A stretch of 64,000 nucleotides of DNA from Chlorogloeopsis fritschii PCC 6912 (GCF_000317285.1 NZ_AJLN01000098.1:1-64000); one strand, 5' to 3'; positions 14,421 to 24,307 are shown, numbered from the stretch's first letter. Made by a program: numbers and translations. Notes: generated from the letters alone by a model not told the origin.

Positions 14421-15977
14421 CTAAGATTTAATTACTTTCAAAGCTTGAAGGCTTGTATCTGCACAACCACTAATAAATCCACCCATAGTCTGAATTTTTT
14501 GCAAATATTCTAAAGCGGATTTGCTGATAGTTTCTCCGGGCATTAATACAGGAATTCCTGGTGGATAAGGACAGATTATTTCTGCACAGATCCTTCCTGT
14601 AGCTTCGGGGATAGGTAATGTTTCTGTTTCTGCAAAGAAAGCTTCTCGTGGCGAAATACGCACAGCATTCCCCATATTAATAAAATCATCCCATAAAAAG
14701 CAGGACAATTTGAAGTCTGTCCTCTGCAAATTGATATTGTTGGACTTGGGGGGCAAACTCATCTCAGCAAGAGTAGTAAATGCCCTAACCAACTGCTCAA
14801 TATCTTTTTGGGTATTGCCAAGGCTGATAATAAACGTGAGATGTTGCTGGGAAGCGAATTCTGCTGTGACACCGAACTGTTGGTCAAGAATTTCTTCGGC
14901 GGCAAAGCCAGTTAAACCTAAGCCAGAAACGGTGACTGTTAAACGCGTTTTGTCTAAAGCAACAAAATATGATCTCATGCCCGTCTCTAAAGGGTTGGTG
15001 GTGGGGTTAAAAACTGATAATCCTGGTATTTGGTCGATCCGGCTTCTGGCTTCGCTTGCAAGTTGCAGTGTGTGAGACATTAACTGTTGACCGTACAGTG
15101 CCATTTGCTGCCGTGCTGCATCGAGGGAAGCTAGGAGTAAATAACTAGGACTAGTAGACTGTACTAGTTGCAATGCTTTACTAATACGATCGCTCTCTAT
15201 CCTCGTTCCTTGAATGTGCAGTATTGAAGCTTGGGTAAAAGCACCAAGGGTTTTGTGAATGGATTGTACGGTTAAGTCAGCGCCTGCGGCTAAGGCTGTG
15301 GTAGGCAGTTCGGGATGAAAGGCGAAATGGGCACCGTGGGCTTCGTCTACAAGTAACGGGATATTGTATTTGTGAGTAATTTGAGCGATCGCGCCCACAT
15401 CTCCACATACGCCGTAATAAGTGGGATAAACCATCATCACGGCTTTGGCGTCGGGATGTTGTTCTAGGGCTGCTGCTACGGTATCGGGAGTGATGCTGTG
15501 GGCAATATCTAAAACAGAGTCATATTCTGGATTGAGAAAAATTGGCATCGCGCCAGAGAGAATTAATCCGGCGATCGCTGAAGAATGAACATTGCGCGGC
15601 AAAATAATTTTATCGCCAACACCACAGGTAGCCAGAATTGCCGCCTCAATTCCACAGGTAGAACCATTGACTAAAAACCATGTCTTTTCTGCTCCAAAGG
15701 CTTGTGCTGCCAGTTCTTGTGCTTGTTGAATTACACCAGTGGCGGCAAAGAGATTATCTAACTCTGTTAACTCTGGTAAATCGACACGAAAAATAGCTTT
15801 GCCAAAAACATCAGCTATTTTTTGGGAAATGCCTTGTCCCCGTTTGTGCCCTGGAGTATAAAAAGGTGCGTGAGGACGTTCTGCACAAGCTTTTAAAGTA
15901 TCTAATAGAGGTGTTTGATTTTGATCGAGCATTTGGATGTAGCCATTTTGGAAGATGGCAACAGAGTTGCCTGTCAT
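14421..15977 (-). CDS. Orn/Lys/Arg decarboxylase family PLP enzyme
   Basis: 518 residues, fold type I PLP enzyme of the Orn/Lys/Arg decarboxylase group. It has the start PHAPFYTPGHKRGQG, the PLP-site region DEAHGAHFAFHPELP, and SIHKTLGAFTQASILH, whose Lys forms the Schiff base. The short C-terminal domain ends with PYPPGIPVLMPGE, typical of the Gram-positive-like arginine/lysine decarboxylases. It would make agmatine, cadaverine or putrescine; the sequence does not decide which. Downstream is the methyltransferase, on the same strand but 149 bp away. Confidence 0.9.
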   Translation of the reverse strand: MTGNSVAIFQNGYIQMLDQNQTPLLDTLKACAERPHAPFYTPGHKRGQGISQKIADVFGKAIFRVDLPELTELDNLFAATGVIQQAQELAAQAFGAEKTWFLVNGSTCGIEAAILATCGVGDKIILPRNVHSSAIAGLILSGAMPIFLNPEYDSVLDIAHSITPDTVAAALEQHPDAKAVMMVYPTYYGVCGDVGAIAQITHKYNIPLLVDEAHGAHFAFHPELPTTALAAGADLTVQSIHKTLGAFTQASILHIQGTRIESDRISKALQLVQSTSPSYLLLASLDAARQQMALYGQQLMSHTLQLASEARSRIDQIPGLSVFNPTTNPLETGMRSYFVALDKTRLTVTVSGLGLTGFAAEEILDQQFGVTAEFASQQHLTFIISLGNTQKDIEQLVRAFTTLAEMSLPPKSNNINLQRTDFKLSCFLWDDFINMGNAVRISPREAFFAETETLPIPEATGRICAEIICPYPPGIPVLMPGETISKSALEYLQKIQTMGGFISGCADTSLQALKVIKS

Positions 15978-16015
15978 TTAGGTTGGTAAGGTCGAATGAT
16001 TTTACTACACCGATC

Positions 16016-16264
16016 ATGATTTATCCCACATCAGATCCTCTTCCAAACGAGCCACAAATTCCCGATCCAGAACCAACTTTACCGCGTCCCGAACCCACAC
16101 CAGGGCCAACTAATCCCCCCCAGCCTACACCAGGGCCTGTTCCTGAACCTATACCCAGCCCTGTACCTGAACCTGTACCAGGGCCTATTCCTGAGCCAGT
16201 TCCCAGCCCGATTCCGCAAACAGTTCCTGCACCAATTCCTCAAACAATTCCCAATCCGATGTGA
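16016..16264 (+). CDS. Proline-rich repeat protein
   Basis: 82 residues from the ATG at 16016, almost wholly Pro/Glu/Thr in degenerate PEP-x-P units (PVPEPVPGPIPEPVP and similar). No signal peptide is visible. It is low-complexity and may be a spacer-type extended polypeptide. An upstream in-frame start at 15866 lies inside the divergent decarboxylase gene and is unlikely. Expression is unproven, but the repeat keeps frame throughout. Confidence 0.5.
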   Translation: MIYPTSDPLPNEPQIPDPEPTLPRPEPTPGPTNPPQPTPGPVPEPIPSPVPEPVPGPIPEPVPSPIPQTVPAPIPQTIPNPM

Positions 16265-16349
16265 TATCCTCCCGGCGCTTGTCCACCCCTGAACCCCCAA
16301 AAGCTAAAATTAATTTCGTCTAGTTTGCACTCAAAATCCAAAATTAAAA

Positions 16350-17441
16350 ATGCTAAGAGCCGGGATTGTCGGACTTCCCAACGTTGGAAAATCTACGTTA
16401 TTCAACGCCTTGGTTGCTAATGCTAAGGCAGAGGCTGCTAACTTCCCTTTTTGTACGATTGAACCAAATGTCGGTGTTGTTGCAGTGCCAGACGAGCGGT
16501 TAAATGTTTTAGGTAAGATTTCCAATTCGGCACAAATTGTCCCGGCGCGTGTTGAGTTCGTGGATATTGCCGGGTTGGTTAAAGGCGCAAGTAAAGGAGA
16601 GGGATTAGGAAACCAATTTTTGTCTCATATCCGAGAAGTTGATGCGATCGTGCATGTAGTACGTTGTTTTGAAAATGATGACATTATTCACGTTGCTGGT
16701 TCTGTCGATCCAGCGCGTGATATTGAAACCATTAATTTGGAACTTGTTTTAGCCGATTTAGCACAAGTCGAACGCCGAATAGAGCGCACCCGCAAGCAAG
16801 CACGTGCTAGCAAAGAAGCACAATTTGAATTGACAGTACTGGAAAAATTAGCTGGGGCATTAAACGAAGGGCGATCGGTGCGGCAAGTTAGTTTACCAGA
16901 AGAAGAAGCTACGGTAATTCAACCATTGGGATTGCTGACTTCTAAGCCCATAATTTATGCTGCCAATGTTTCTGAAGATGACTTGGCAACAGGTAATGAA
17001 TATGTAGAACAAGTGCGGCAAATTGCAGCATCAGAAAATGCTCAAGTTGTTGTTGTTTCTGCCCAAGTAGAATCAGAATTAATTGAAATACCAGAGGAAG
17101 AAAGAGGTGAGTTTCTTGCTTCTTTGGGTGTAGAAGAAGGCGGTTTAAAATCTTTGATTCGTGCTACTTATACATTATTAGGATTGCGTACTTATTTCAC
17201 TTCTGGTGAGAAAGAAACTCGTGCTTGGACAATTACCGCTGGGATGTTAGCACCACAAGCTGCGGGAGTAATTCACAGTGATTTTGAACGGGGATTTATT
17301 CGGGCTGAAACTGTAGCTTATGATGATTTAGTTGCTGCTGGCTCGATGAATGCTGCAAAGGAAAAGGGCTTAGTTCGTAGTGAAGGAAAAGATTACATTG
17401 TCAAGGAAGGCGATGTGATGTTATTCCGATTTAATGTGTAG
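16350..17441 (+). CDS. ychF: YchF/OLA1 family P-loop NTPase
   Basis: 363 residues, full length for YchF. G1 is GLPNVGKSTLFNAL at the N-terminus, G3 is DIAGLVKGASKGEGLGNQFL, and the NVSEDD region replaces the usual NKxD, consistent with ATP preference. The TGS domain lies at the C-terminus (LRTYFTSGEKETRAWTI ... YDDLVAAGSMNAAKEKG). YchF binds ribosomes and takes part in stress and redox responses in other bacteria. A hairpin terminator follows at 17487. Confidence 0.97.
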   Translation: MLRAGIVGLPNVGKSTLFNALVANAKAEAANFPFCTIEPNVGVVAVPDERLNVLGKISNSAQIVPARVEFVDIAGLVKGASKGEGLGNQFLSHIREVDAIVHVVRCFENDDIIHVAGSVDPARDIETINLELVLADLAQVERRIERTRKQARASKEAQFELTVLEKLAGALNEGRSVRQVSLPEEEATVIQPLGLLTSKPIIYAANVSEDDLATGNEYVEQVRQIAASENAQVVVVSAQVESELIEIPEEERGEFLASLGVEEGGLKSLIRATYTLLGLRTYFTSGEKETRAWTITAGMLAPQAAGVIHSDFERGFIRAETVAYDDLVAAGSMNAAKEKGLVRSEGKDYIVKEGDVMLFRFNV

Positions 17442-17486
17442 AGCAACCACAATTACACTAAATTCTTTAGCAATATATTTTTCTCG

Positions 17487-17516
17487 ACACTCCTCAAAAA
17501 GGGGTGTTATTTTTAT
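17487..17516 (+). terminator. Rho-independent terminator after ychF
   Basis: ACACTCC pairs with GGGGTGT around the loop TCAAAAA and is followed by a T-rich run (TTATTTTTAT), 45 bp after the ychF stop. Confidence 0.75.
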
Positions 17517-17867
17517 AAAAACATCCGCTTGTAATTTGAGCGATACAAGGATACTTAAAAATGATGGGATGGCTGTTTGGGGAGCTTGATCTCTAAAGCT
17601 GATGATTGTAGATTTAGAGCGAAAGGAATCCTAATTTCCTACCAACGGATACGCTACTGTCGCGTCTACTGCCTTCTGCCTTTTTATACTATTCCTCACG
17701 ATTCTAACTTCACCTTCCGAAAGGCTTGTTCCAAAATACTCTTATAGATAGTAGAACTGAAAAAATTTTTTTGCGACTATATTTCTTTATTCACATAAGT
17801 AAATTTAGTAGAGTTGTTTATTCCCTAGCTAGGAGTAAGTGCTAGCTATGCTTGGGCTGCATTTAAG
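17517..17867. other. Intergenic region without a recognised gene
   Basis: No credible coding frame or RNA gene was seen. It probably contains the promoter of the hybrid kinase at 17868. I could not assign -10/-35 elements with confidence. Confidence 0.5.
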
Positions 17868-19859
17868 ATGAAAGATCAAGAAAAGACAAAAGAACAACTG
17901 ATAGCTGAATTAGTAGCAATACGCCAACAAGTTGATGTTCTTGAAGCTTTACAAATCCAACATCAGCAGACTGAACAAGCACTGCGAGAAACCAACGATC
18001 GCTTTCGCTTATTAGTTGAGAATGTTCAGGATTATGCGATTTTTACGCTAGACTCCAACGGTTACATAGATAGTTGGAACATTGGAGCCGAAAAGATTTT
18101 AGGCTATCAAGAAGCGGAAATTCTTGGTCAGCACGCTTCGTGTCTTTTTACGCCTGAAGACAGAGAAAAAGGTAAGGACGATCAGGAACTGCAAAAGGCT
18201 ATAGAAGAAAGCCGATCGCTTGACGAGCGCTGGCATATACGTAAGGATGGCACACGTTTTTGGGCTTGTGGGATTCTAACCGCTTTACGAGACGAGACTG
18301 GTTCTCTACGCGGCTTTGCCAAAATTATGCGCGATATGACCGATCGCAAGCGGGCAGAACAGCAGATCCAACAACAAGCAGCCCTGCTCGATGTCACAAC
18401 AGATGCGATTTTGGTTCAAGATTCAAGCGATCGCGTTTTATTCTGGAACAAAGGAGCCGAGCGTCTGTACGGCTTGCCAGCAGAATCAGTGCTAGGTTTG
18501 AATGTCAACGAACTCCTGTATGGGAAAGTTCCACCACCACTAAGAGATATACGCCAGTCCATAGCCAAAAAAGGCTCCTGGCAAGGAGAGTTACATCAAG
18601 TTTGCAACAATGGTCAAAAAATCATTGTGGCTAGCCGCTGGATATTAATATCCGATTTTGAAGGGCATTCTCAATCAATCCTAGTTGTCAATACTGACAT
18701 CACTGAGAAAAAACAACTTGAAACACAGTTTTTACAAGCCCAACGCCTAGAGAGCTTAGGAACGCTCGCCAGTGGTATGGCTCACGATTTAAACAACGTG
18801 TTATCTCCAATTTTGATGGCTGTGCAACTGCTGATGATGAAAAACCCTGATGAGCAGAGCCAACGCCTGCTCCAGAGAGTGGAAAACAATGCTAAACGTG
18901 GAGCGGCTTTAGTTAGGCAAGTACTCTCGTTTGCCAGGGGTTTTGAAGGCGAGCACACTATCTTACAACTTAAGTCTCTGATTATAGAAATTGAGCAACT
19001 AGTAAAGCAGACATTTCCCAAAAATATAAAAGTTTACACTAGTATTCCTGACGATCTTTATCCAGTTTCTGGTAACGCTACCCAACTGTATCAGGTGCTA
19101 ATAAATCTGGTACTCAATGCGCGTGATGCAATGCCCAATGGCGGCACTCTTAGCATTTGTGCCAAGAATCTGTTGATTGATGATGAATATGCTCGCAAGC
19201 ATATTAAAGCTTGTGTGGGTTCCTACATTTTGCTTTGTGTCTCAGATACAGGAAGCGGTATGTCATCAGAAATTTTAGAGAGAATTTTCGAGCCTTTTTT
19301 TACCACCAAAGAAGTTGGGCAAGGAACAGGATTGGGGTTATCTACGGTAATGGGAATCGTTAAGAGTCACAGTGGTTTTTTGAAGGTTGAGAGTTCCGTA
19401 GGACAAGGAACGCAATTTAAGGTGTACTTAAAAGCAGTAGAACAAACCCAAATGCAACCGATACAAGATATCAAACTACCTAGTGGGCAAGGAGAATGGA
19501 TTTTAGTTGTTGATGACGAAACGCCAATACTTGAGGTCACTCAAACAGCGCTGGAATTATACAATTACAAAGTCTTGACAACTAGTGATGGCAACAGAGC
19601 GATCACACTGTATCTCGAACATCGAGATCAAATTAGTGTGGTATTAGTTGATATGACGATGCCGTCTATGGATGGTTCAACCATTATCCGCACTTTGCAA
19701 ACTATAAACCCGCAAGTCAAGATTATTGCTACAAGTGGACTATCATCAAATCGACACTTAGCTCAGACAACTGGTAACAACGTCAAAACCTTTTTGTCAA
19801 AGCCCTTCACAGCAGATGAATTATTAAATACCATCCATTCGGTTTTGCACATGAACTAG
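17868..19859 (+). CDS. PAS-PAS hybrid histidine kinase with receiver
   Basis: 663 residues with no membrane segment. A short coiled coil (1-45) is followed by PAS 1 (about 45-165, DRFRLLVENVQDYAIFTLDS), PAS 2 (about 170-290), HisKA with H-box GTLASGMAHDLNN (phospho-His about 306), HATPase with N-box VLINLVLNARDAMPNGG and G-boxes DTGSGMS and GTGLGLSTV, and a C-terminal receiver (about 540-660, VLVDMTMPSMDG). It is a cytoplasmic sensor with intramolecular or released phosphotransfer. The catalytic core is closely similar to that of the kinase at 36162. The signal is unknown. Confidence 0.93.
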   Translation: MKDQEKTKEQLIAELVAIRQQVDVLEALQIQHQQTEQALRETNDRFRLLVENVQDYAIFTLDSNGYIDSWNIGAEKILGYQEAEILGQHASCLFTPEDREKGKDDQELQKAIEESRSLDERWHIRKDGTRFWACGILTALRDETGSLRGFAKIMRDMTDRKRAEQQIQQQAALLDVTTDAILVQDSSDRVLFWNKGAERLYGLPAESVLGLNVNELLYGKVPPPLRDIRQSIAKKGSWQGELHQVCNNGQKIIVASRWILISDFEGHSQSILVVNTDITEKKQLETQFLQAQRLESLGTLASGMAHDLNNVLSPILMAVQLLMMKNPDEQSQRLLQRVENNAKRGAALVRQVLSFARGFEGEHTILQLKSLIIEIEQLVKQTFPKNIKVYTSIPDDLYPVSGNATQLYQVLINLVLNARDAMPNGGTLSICAKNLLIDDEYARKHIKACVGSYILLCVSDTGSGMSSEILERIFEPFFTTKEVGQGTGLGLSTVMGIVKSHSGFLKVESSVGQGTQFKVYLKAVEQTQMQPIQDIKLPSGQGEWILVVDDETPILEVTQTALELYNYKVLTTSDGNRAITLYLEHRDQISVVLVDMTMPSMDGSTIIRTLQTINPQVKIIATSGLSSNRHLAQTTGNNVKTFLSKPFTADELLNTIHSVLHMN

Positions 19860-19883
19860 TAATTAATGCTGGATTTAGTAATC

Positions 19884-20423
19884 TTAAATAGATGGTGCTA
19901 CTTCCTCTAGCTGTGCAGCTTCAGTTTTACTTTCACTAACAGGATGCCATACAGTCAAGACTGAACAAGGGGCATGGTGCAGGACGTAATTGCTGACACT
20001 ACCTAAAACTAATTCAGACAGACCAGAGCGACCCCGACGCCCGATTACAATTAAGTCATATCTGCCATTACGGGCAAATTCACAGATGGTACGCCCACAA
20101 CTACCTGGTGTTTGAGTAAATTCAGTACTGACACCATTAGCAGTTGCTTCATCTGCACGCGATCGCAACATCTCTAGCCCCTGATTGACGAACTGTTCCC
20201 ACCGTTTTTGCTGCATCTCCAAAATTTCGGTACTCATTCCTAGCCCTACGTAGTATTCTGGACTCGACAGAAAAGAAATATCTGGGCTTCCCTCTTCTTC
20301 TGGCGATAGTACGTGCAACAACGTCAGGTTAGCTTGTAAAGCCTTCGCCAAGGCAAGTGCTTCATCAAAGACACTTTTACTGCTAGTAGATGTGTCTAAT
20401 GCAACCAGTATTTTGTGAAACAT
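19884..20423 (-). CDS. Universal stress protein (UspA family)
   Basis: 179 residues from the ATG at 20423 (MFHKILVALDTSTSSKSVF), preceded by a GGAG ribosome site. It has the UspA fold with the ATP-binding pattern VIGRRGRSGLSELVLGSVS near the C-terminus followed by APCSVLTV. A loop of about 40 residues (LSPEEEGSPDISFL...) between beta 2 and the next helix lengthens it. The role is generic stress protection. It is convergent with the kinase gene. Confidence 0.9.
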   Translation of the reverse strand: MFHKILVALDTSTSSKSVFDEALALAKALQANLTLLHVLSPEEEGSPDISFLSSPEYYVGLGMSTEILEMQQKRWEQFVNQGLEMLRSRADEATANGVSTEFTQTPGSCGRTICEFARNGRYDLIVIGRRGRSGLSELVLGSVSNYVLHHAPCSVLTVWHPVSESKTEAAQLEEVAPSI

Positions 20424-20594
20424 ATTAGTTTGCCTCCAAACTGTTTTGCTCAAGCTTTTAGCTACTCATGACGGGAGCTGTTGCTAATTGCTGATCGCTT
20501 TCACTTATGTTTATAAGAAAACAATTTGAGGAAGTTGTGAAGGCATAGTAGGGAGTTGAGAAAATTATAAATTGCACTGCCCAAAAAAGTGATT

Positions 20595-20702
20595 CATACT
20601 ATTTCACAAAAAATCTGATACGAACACAAACCGTGTCCAGATGCGATATGTCGCGTCTGGACAAAAGTCATGTGTATCGTAATTAACGTGAAATGGTATT
20701 AG
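20595..20702. repeat. Long palindromic intergenic element
   Basis: CATACTATTTCAC at the left pairs with GTGAAATGGTATT at the right, and inside GTCCAGA...TCTGGAC forms a second stem around GCGATATGTCGCG. The nested symmetry and ~108 bp length fit a MITE-type or REP-type element dispersed in cyanobacteria. The rest of the gap 20424-20867 shows nothing else. Confidence 0.65.
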
Positions 20703-20867
20703 TGGCAGCATCTACATAAAAATAGAGCACGGCGGCAGCTTTCTATATATTTATGACTATTAAGCAATTATACGGTATTTATTTGTATATTTTTATAATT
20801 TAAATTGATGCCGTATATTATGAATCATGAGTTTTATTTGTACCAACCTACTTAGGGGTTTGATTGG

Positions 20868-21416
20868 ATGGAACTTGTTCAAATATTAGGGGTTTTCCTT
20901 GCGAGTGCATTGGGTACAGGTGCTTTTCTCAATTTTTCTGCTCAAAAGGTAATCGAAACAGGACTTCAAAAAGTTCTGCATAAAGAAAAGCTTCTAACTG
21001 AGGCAGATCTTGAGTTCAGAAAACGCCAAATAGAGGAGTTTTATGGGCCAATTTATGCATCTTTAAAGTTATGTTCTGAGATTTATCCACTCTGGATTCA
21101 GGGAGCACTTAAGGAAGTCAATCCAGATATCATTGCTTTATTCAAAAGTCACAATGATGAAATCACCACAATTCTAAAAACCAAGGCACATTTAATGGAT
21201 GGAGGAGAATTTCCACCAGAGTTTATAAAATTTATGACATCGGCTACCATATGGGGAATGTATTGTACGCGACCAGATCAACCTTACATTCCTGAACATA
21301 TTGCAGATATTGAACAAGTAAAATGGCCGAAAGAATTTGAAAGCCATATTTTTACAAAAACAGAAGAATTAAAGAAAACATTAGATATTTTATTAGTGAA
21401 ATATAGAGCTAAATAA
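20868..21416 (+). CDS. Hypothetical protein with N-terminal membrane segment
   Basis: 182 residues. The start MELVQILGVFLASALGTGAFL is one membrane helix or signal anchor. The rest is soluble and helical with KRQIEEFYGPIYASLKLCSE, a pattern seen in small bacterial proteins with an 'EEFYGPIY' motif of unknown function. There is no catalytic signature. It is isolated, with a large AT-rich upstream gap and a broken gene downstream. Confidence 0.75.
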   Translation: MELVQILGVFLASALGTGAFLNFSAQKVIETGLQKVLHKEKLLTEADLEFRKRQIEEFYGPIYASLKLCSEIYPLWIQGALKEVNPDIIALFKSHNDEITTILKTKAHLMDGGEFPPEFIKFMTSATIWGMYCTRPDQPYIPEHIADIEQVKWPKEFESHIFTKTEELKKTLDILLVKYRAK

Positions 21417-21459
21417 TGCAGCCTCACAAATCGCTGAATGGTTTTATGAATAGCCTTCT

Positions 21460-21585
21460 TCAACTCACCTGTCCAACCGCTAATACTTGGGCTGCGGTTA
21501 AATCCAAGATTGGAAAAGTCGCTGACTTAATAATTTCATTTCCCTGAAACACAGATTCTTCATACAGTCCATCTACCAGAGTCAT
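21460..21585 (-). pseudogene. 3' remnant of a Uma2 family nuclease-like gene
   Basis: The 41-residue frame (MTLVDGLYEESVFQGNEIIK...) ends FPILDLTAAQVLAVGQ. This matches the typical C-terminus of Uma2 (DUF820) PD-(D/E)XK-type proteins, which are very abundant in cyanobacteria. The catalytic part is missing, and a stop lies just upstream in frame. Confidence 0.6.
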
Positions 21586-22042
21586 AAACTCCTGACTACA
21601 GGATCACTCTAAATAGAGATTTTATCAAATCTACCAGGCAGTCCCCACCTATACAAATTGTTGAGTGGGGTCTTCCCAGCAAAATGATAAAATTAGAGAT
21701 AGAGCTAAAAGTATTAAATATGTTATTCCCTACTGCTGCCTGTTGTGCCGTAATTCTCAACCAACGACAGGAGCAAAATTTTCACCATCAACAGCAGTAT
21801 GCTAATACAGCAGTCAACCACGAGCGATGCCCGTCTTCTCAAAACTGTACTGTTGTTGAAAATGGCCGAGTTGTTGTTAAACCAGCACAGAAGAAGAGGA
21901 CAGGGGGACACGGAGACACGGAGAATTTTGATTCACCATAATTGTGTGGGAGATTGGAAGCCCCCGTTTTTTAAAGGCAGGAGTGGCTCAGGTTCTTACC
22001 TCTGTGCTACCTATTTGTATCAACCTTAAAATCAAAACGATA
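21586..22042. other. Intergenic stretch with simple repeats, no credible gene
   Basis: It contains the purine run GGGGGACACGGAGACACGG near 21902, as in several other gaps of this window. Open frames at 21684 and 21799 lack family similarity and overlap this run, so I regard them as chance frames. Confidence 0.5.
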
Positions 22043-22579
22043 TTACTGACGGTGAATCACATCAATAGCTGTCTTTAACCAATCAATATAAGTTTGTTCT
22101 CTTCGTAGCACCAATTCTAGTACGAGCCGCTGCATAATCTGCTCGCGAGTAGCAGACTCGTCATCGAGTGTTGGTAACTCAATCTTTTCACACTCAGTCA
22201 GCTTTTCGATACGTGCAACTAACTGCTGTTCTAACAGGTGAATAATGGCTTCATTGGGTAATTGTGCTGCAAAAAATAACTGAATCAGTAACGGTTCTCG
22301 TAGCGTCGGCAACGGCTGAGGAGATTGAAGCCACCGGATTAATTCGGCTTTGCCTGCTTCAGTTAGACTATAAACTTTGCGGTTGGGGCGATCGTGCTGA
22401 ATCTCTATGGTGCAAGTAATCCAACCCTGCTCAACCAGTTTATCAAGTGTTCTGTAAATCTGTGCTTGATCCGCAGACCACAAGTGAGCAATGCATCGAT
22501 CAAAACAATTTGTTTTTAAATCATAGCCCGTCCTCTCTTCTTGTTGAAGGAGACCAAGAATAGTATGTGCTAACGACAT
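22043..22579 (-). CDS. PadR family transcriptional regulator
   Basis: 178 residues. An N-terminal winged helix carries the PadR pattern (HTILGLLQQEERTGYDLK, then SADQAQIYRTLDKLVEQGWI and RKVYSLTEAGKAEL). The C-terminal helical dimerisation domain (Vir_act_alpha_C type) covers about 95-175. PadR proteins usually repress neighbouring genes in response to small molecules. The pirin gene diverges 298 bp away and is the natural candidate target. Confidence 0.92.
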   Translation of the reverse strand: MSLAHTILGLLQQEERTGYDLKTNCFDRCIAHLWSADQAQIYRTLDKLVEQGWITCTIEIQHDRPNRKVYSLTEAGKAELIRWLQSPQPLPTLREPLLIQLFFAAQLPNEAIIHLLEQQLVARIEKLTECEKIELPTLDDESATREQIMQRLVLELVLRREQTYIDWLKTAIDVIHRQ

Positions 22580-22877
22580 AGACGGTTATCCGAAACTAAA
22601 GTAGTGGAAGCTCCATAATTGCTTATATATTACTATGCTAATATATGAATAATCATATATAAAAAGAATTTATTAAAGTAATATAGATGACAGTGTGCTG
22701 CAACAAAAAACGTCAAGGCTTAGTTTTGAGTTAAATAAACTACCAGTTACTTGCCACTCGGATTTGATAACTTGAACTATAAATACTTCCATCTCCTGCG
22801 AGTACTGGTTAAGACTATCCGTTGTTTTTTGCTTGGTGAAGATCAAGCTGAAAACTAGGGCACTAAGGAGGAAAATC

Positions 22878-23771
22878 ATGAAGACTCACACACGAATGAT
22901 TCGGACTGTTGCAGGAATTATTAGCAGTGTTGAAACGCTGGAAGGAGAGGGCATGGTTGTTCGTCGTCCATTCCCGAAAAGCAGTTTTTCAGAGTTTGAC
23001 CCGTTTCTCCTCCTTGATGAATTAGGCCCTGTTGATATTGAACCAGGTCAAGCCAAGGGAGCACCAGATCATCCGCACAGGGGCTTTGAAACAGTATCTT
23101 ATATCCTTGAAGGATGGATTGAGCACAAAGATTCACAAGGACATACAGGAAAACTTGGCCCTGGTGACGTGCAGTGGATGACGGCGGGAGCAGGTGTGAT
23201 TCACTCGGAAATGCCAGAGCAGGAATTTGCTCGCAGCGGCGGGCGGCTTCATGCACTTCAACTCTGGGTAAATTTGCCTAGTCGTGACAAGATGATGAAG
23301 CCTCGTTATCAGGAGGTTCCAGCCCAACGCATACCAACCGCTCAAACAAATGATGGTTCGGTAAGGGTGAAAGCGATCGCAGGAGAAGCGCTGGGAGCTA
23401 AAGCTGTGATTGAAACGCAAACTCCAATTATCTATTTGCATTTCACGCTCCAACCGGGTGCGACTGTATCTCAACCTGTGCCAAAAGAATACAACGCCTT
23501 TGCATACGTGCTTGATGGAGAAGGCTTGTTTGGTGCAGACAAAGAGCGTGCAACTCAAGGGCAAATGGTGCTGTTTACCCAAGATGGTGAGGAAGTAGCG
23601 ATCGCCAATCCATTGGATGCAAAATCACCACTGGATGTGTTGCTGATTGCTGGCATACCACTTAACGAACCAGTTGTTCGCTATGGGCCGTTTGTGATGA
23701 ATACCGAAGCAGAAATTATTCAAGCTATTGAAGACTATCGTAATGGGAGGATGGGTTCCATTGACTTCTAA
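22878..23771 (+). CDS. Pirin family protein
   Basis: 297 residues from the ATG at 22878, preceded by an AAGGAGG ribosome site; a longer frame from 22833 ignores it. The bicupin pirin pattern is complete: DHPHRGFETVSYILEG supplies two metal His, HSEMPEQEF a third His and Glu, and the second cupin ends with VLLIAGIPLNEPVV. Pirins bind Fe and include quercetin-2,3-dioxygenases and transcription cofactors. The next gene starts within its last codons. Confidence 0.93.
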   Translation: MKTHTRMIRTVAGIISSVETLEGEGMVVRRPFPKSSFSEFDPFLLLDELGPVDIEPGQAKGAPDHPHRGFETVSYILEGWIEHKDSQGHTGKLGPGDVQWMTAGAGVIHSEMPEQEFARSGGRLHALQLWVNLPSRDKMMKPRYQEVPAQRIPTAQTNDGSVRVKAIAGEALGAKAVIETQTPIIYLHFTLQPGATVSQPVPKEYNAFAYVLDGEGLFGADKERATQGQMVLFTQDGEEVAIANPLDAKSPLDVLLIAGIPLNEPVVRYGPFVMNTEAEIIQAIEDYRNGRMGSIDF

Positions 23772-24171
23772 TATACTTCTACAAAGAATCCGTCAACATC
23801 AATATTTGCGTGATTTGAGAAACAAATTGCTGTACCTTCACAAGATGTTGCTGGATGCAGAACGTATTACCTATGAAAAGGTACGTGGACGAGTATCGAG
23901 TGAAGAACTCCTTCAACTTGTCATCGATCACGAACAATTTGCTTGGCTGCATCGCATTTCTCAGTTGATTGTACATATCGATGAAATGCTTGAAGCCGAT
24001 ACACCTGTATCGCAGCAAGATGTCCAAAATTTGATTGCCAATACCCGCACCCTGCTCACACCATCTGAGTTAGGCAATGGGTTTGCAAGAAAATACTACG
24101 CTGCTCTTCAGCGCGATCCTGGCGTTGTATTAGCCCATGCAGAAGTAACAGAGGTTCTTGCATCTAAATAA
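23743..24171 (+). CDS. Conserved hypothetical protein coupled to pirin
   Basis: 142 residues from the ATG at 23743, overlapping the 3' end of pirin by 29 bp. A TTG at 23761 with GGGAGG ten bases ahead is an alternative start (MTSNILLQRIRQHQYL). The protein is all helical and charged (RDLRNKLLYLHKMLLDAERITYEKVRG) and ends PGVVLAHAEVTEVL. I do not recognise a domain. The overlap suggests translational coupling and a shared role with pirin. Confidence 0.75.
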   Translation: MGGWVPLTSNILLQRIRQHQYLRDLRNKLLYLHKMLLDAERITYEKVRGRVSSEELLQLVIDHEQFAWLHRISQLIVHIDEMLEADTPVSQQDVQNLIANTRTLLTPSELGNGFARKYYAALQRDPGVVLAHAEVTEVLASK

Positions 24172-24274
24172 AAGGCAGATGGCAGATGGCAGAAGTAAAA
24201 GGCTTCTTCCATCTGCTTTCTAGAAGTTGCCATTATGTCCACCTACTTAAATCAGTTGAACTGAAGTAAATATA

Positions 24275-24307
24275 TGCACCGCCAAGCACCTAGCGGTGCA
24301 TTTTTTA
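24275..24307 (+). terminator. Rho-independent terminator
   Basis: TGCACCGC pairs with GCGGTGCA around CAAGCACCTA and is followed by TTTTTTA. It ends the pirin transcript. Confidence 0.85.

Noticed and set aside
15866-16264. 132-residue start for the proline-rich protein
   Set aside because: The extra 50 residues overlap the divergent decarboxylase gene on the other strand and have no family features; the ATG at 16016 is preferred.
21684-22029. Two short plus-strand frames
   Set aside because: They cross a purine-rich simple repeat and lack homology features.
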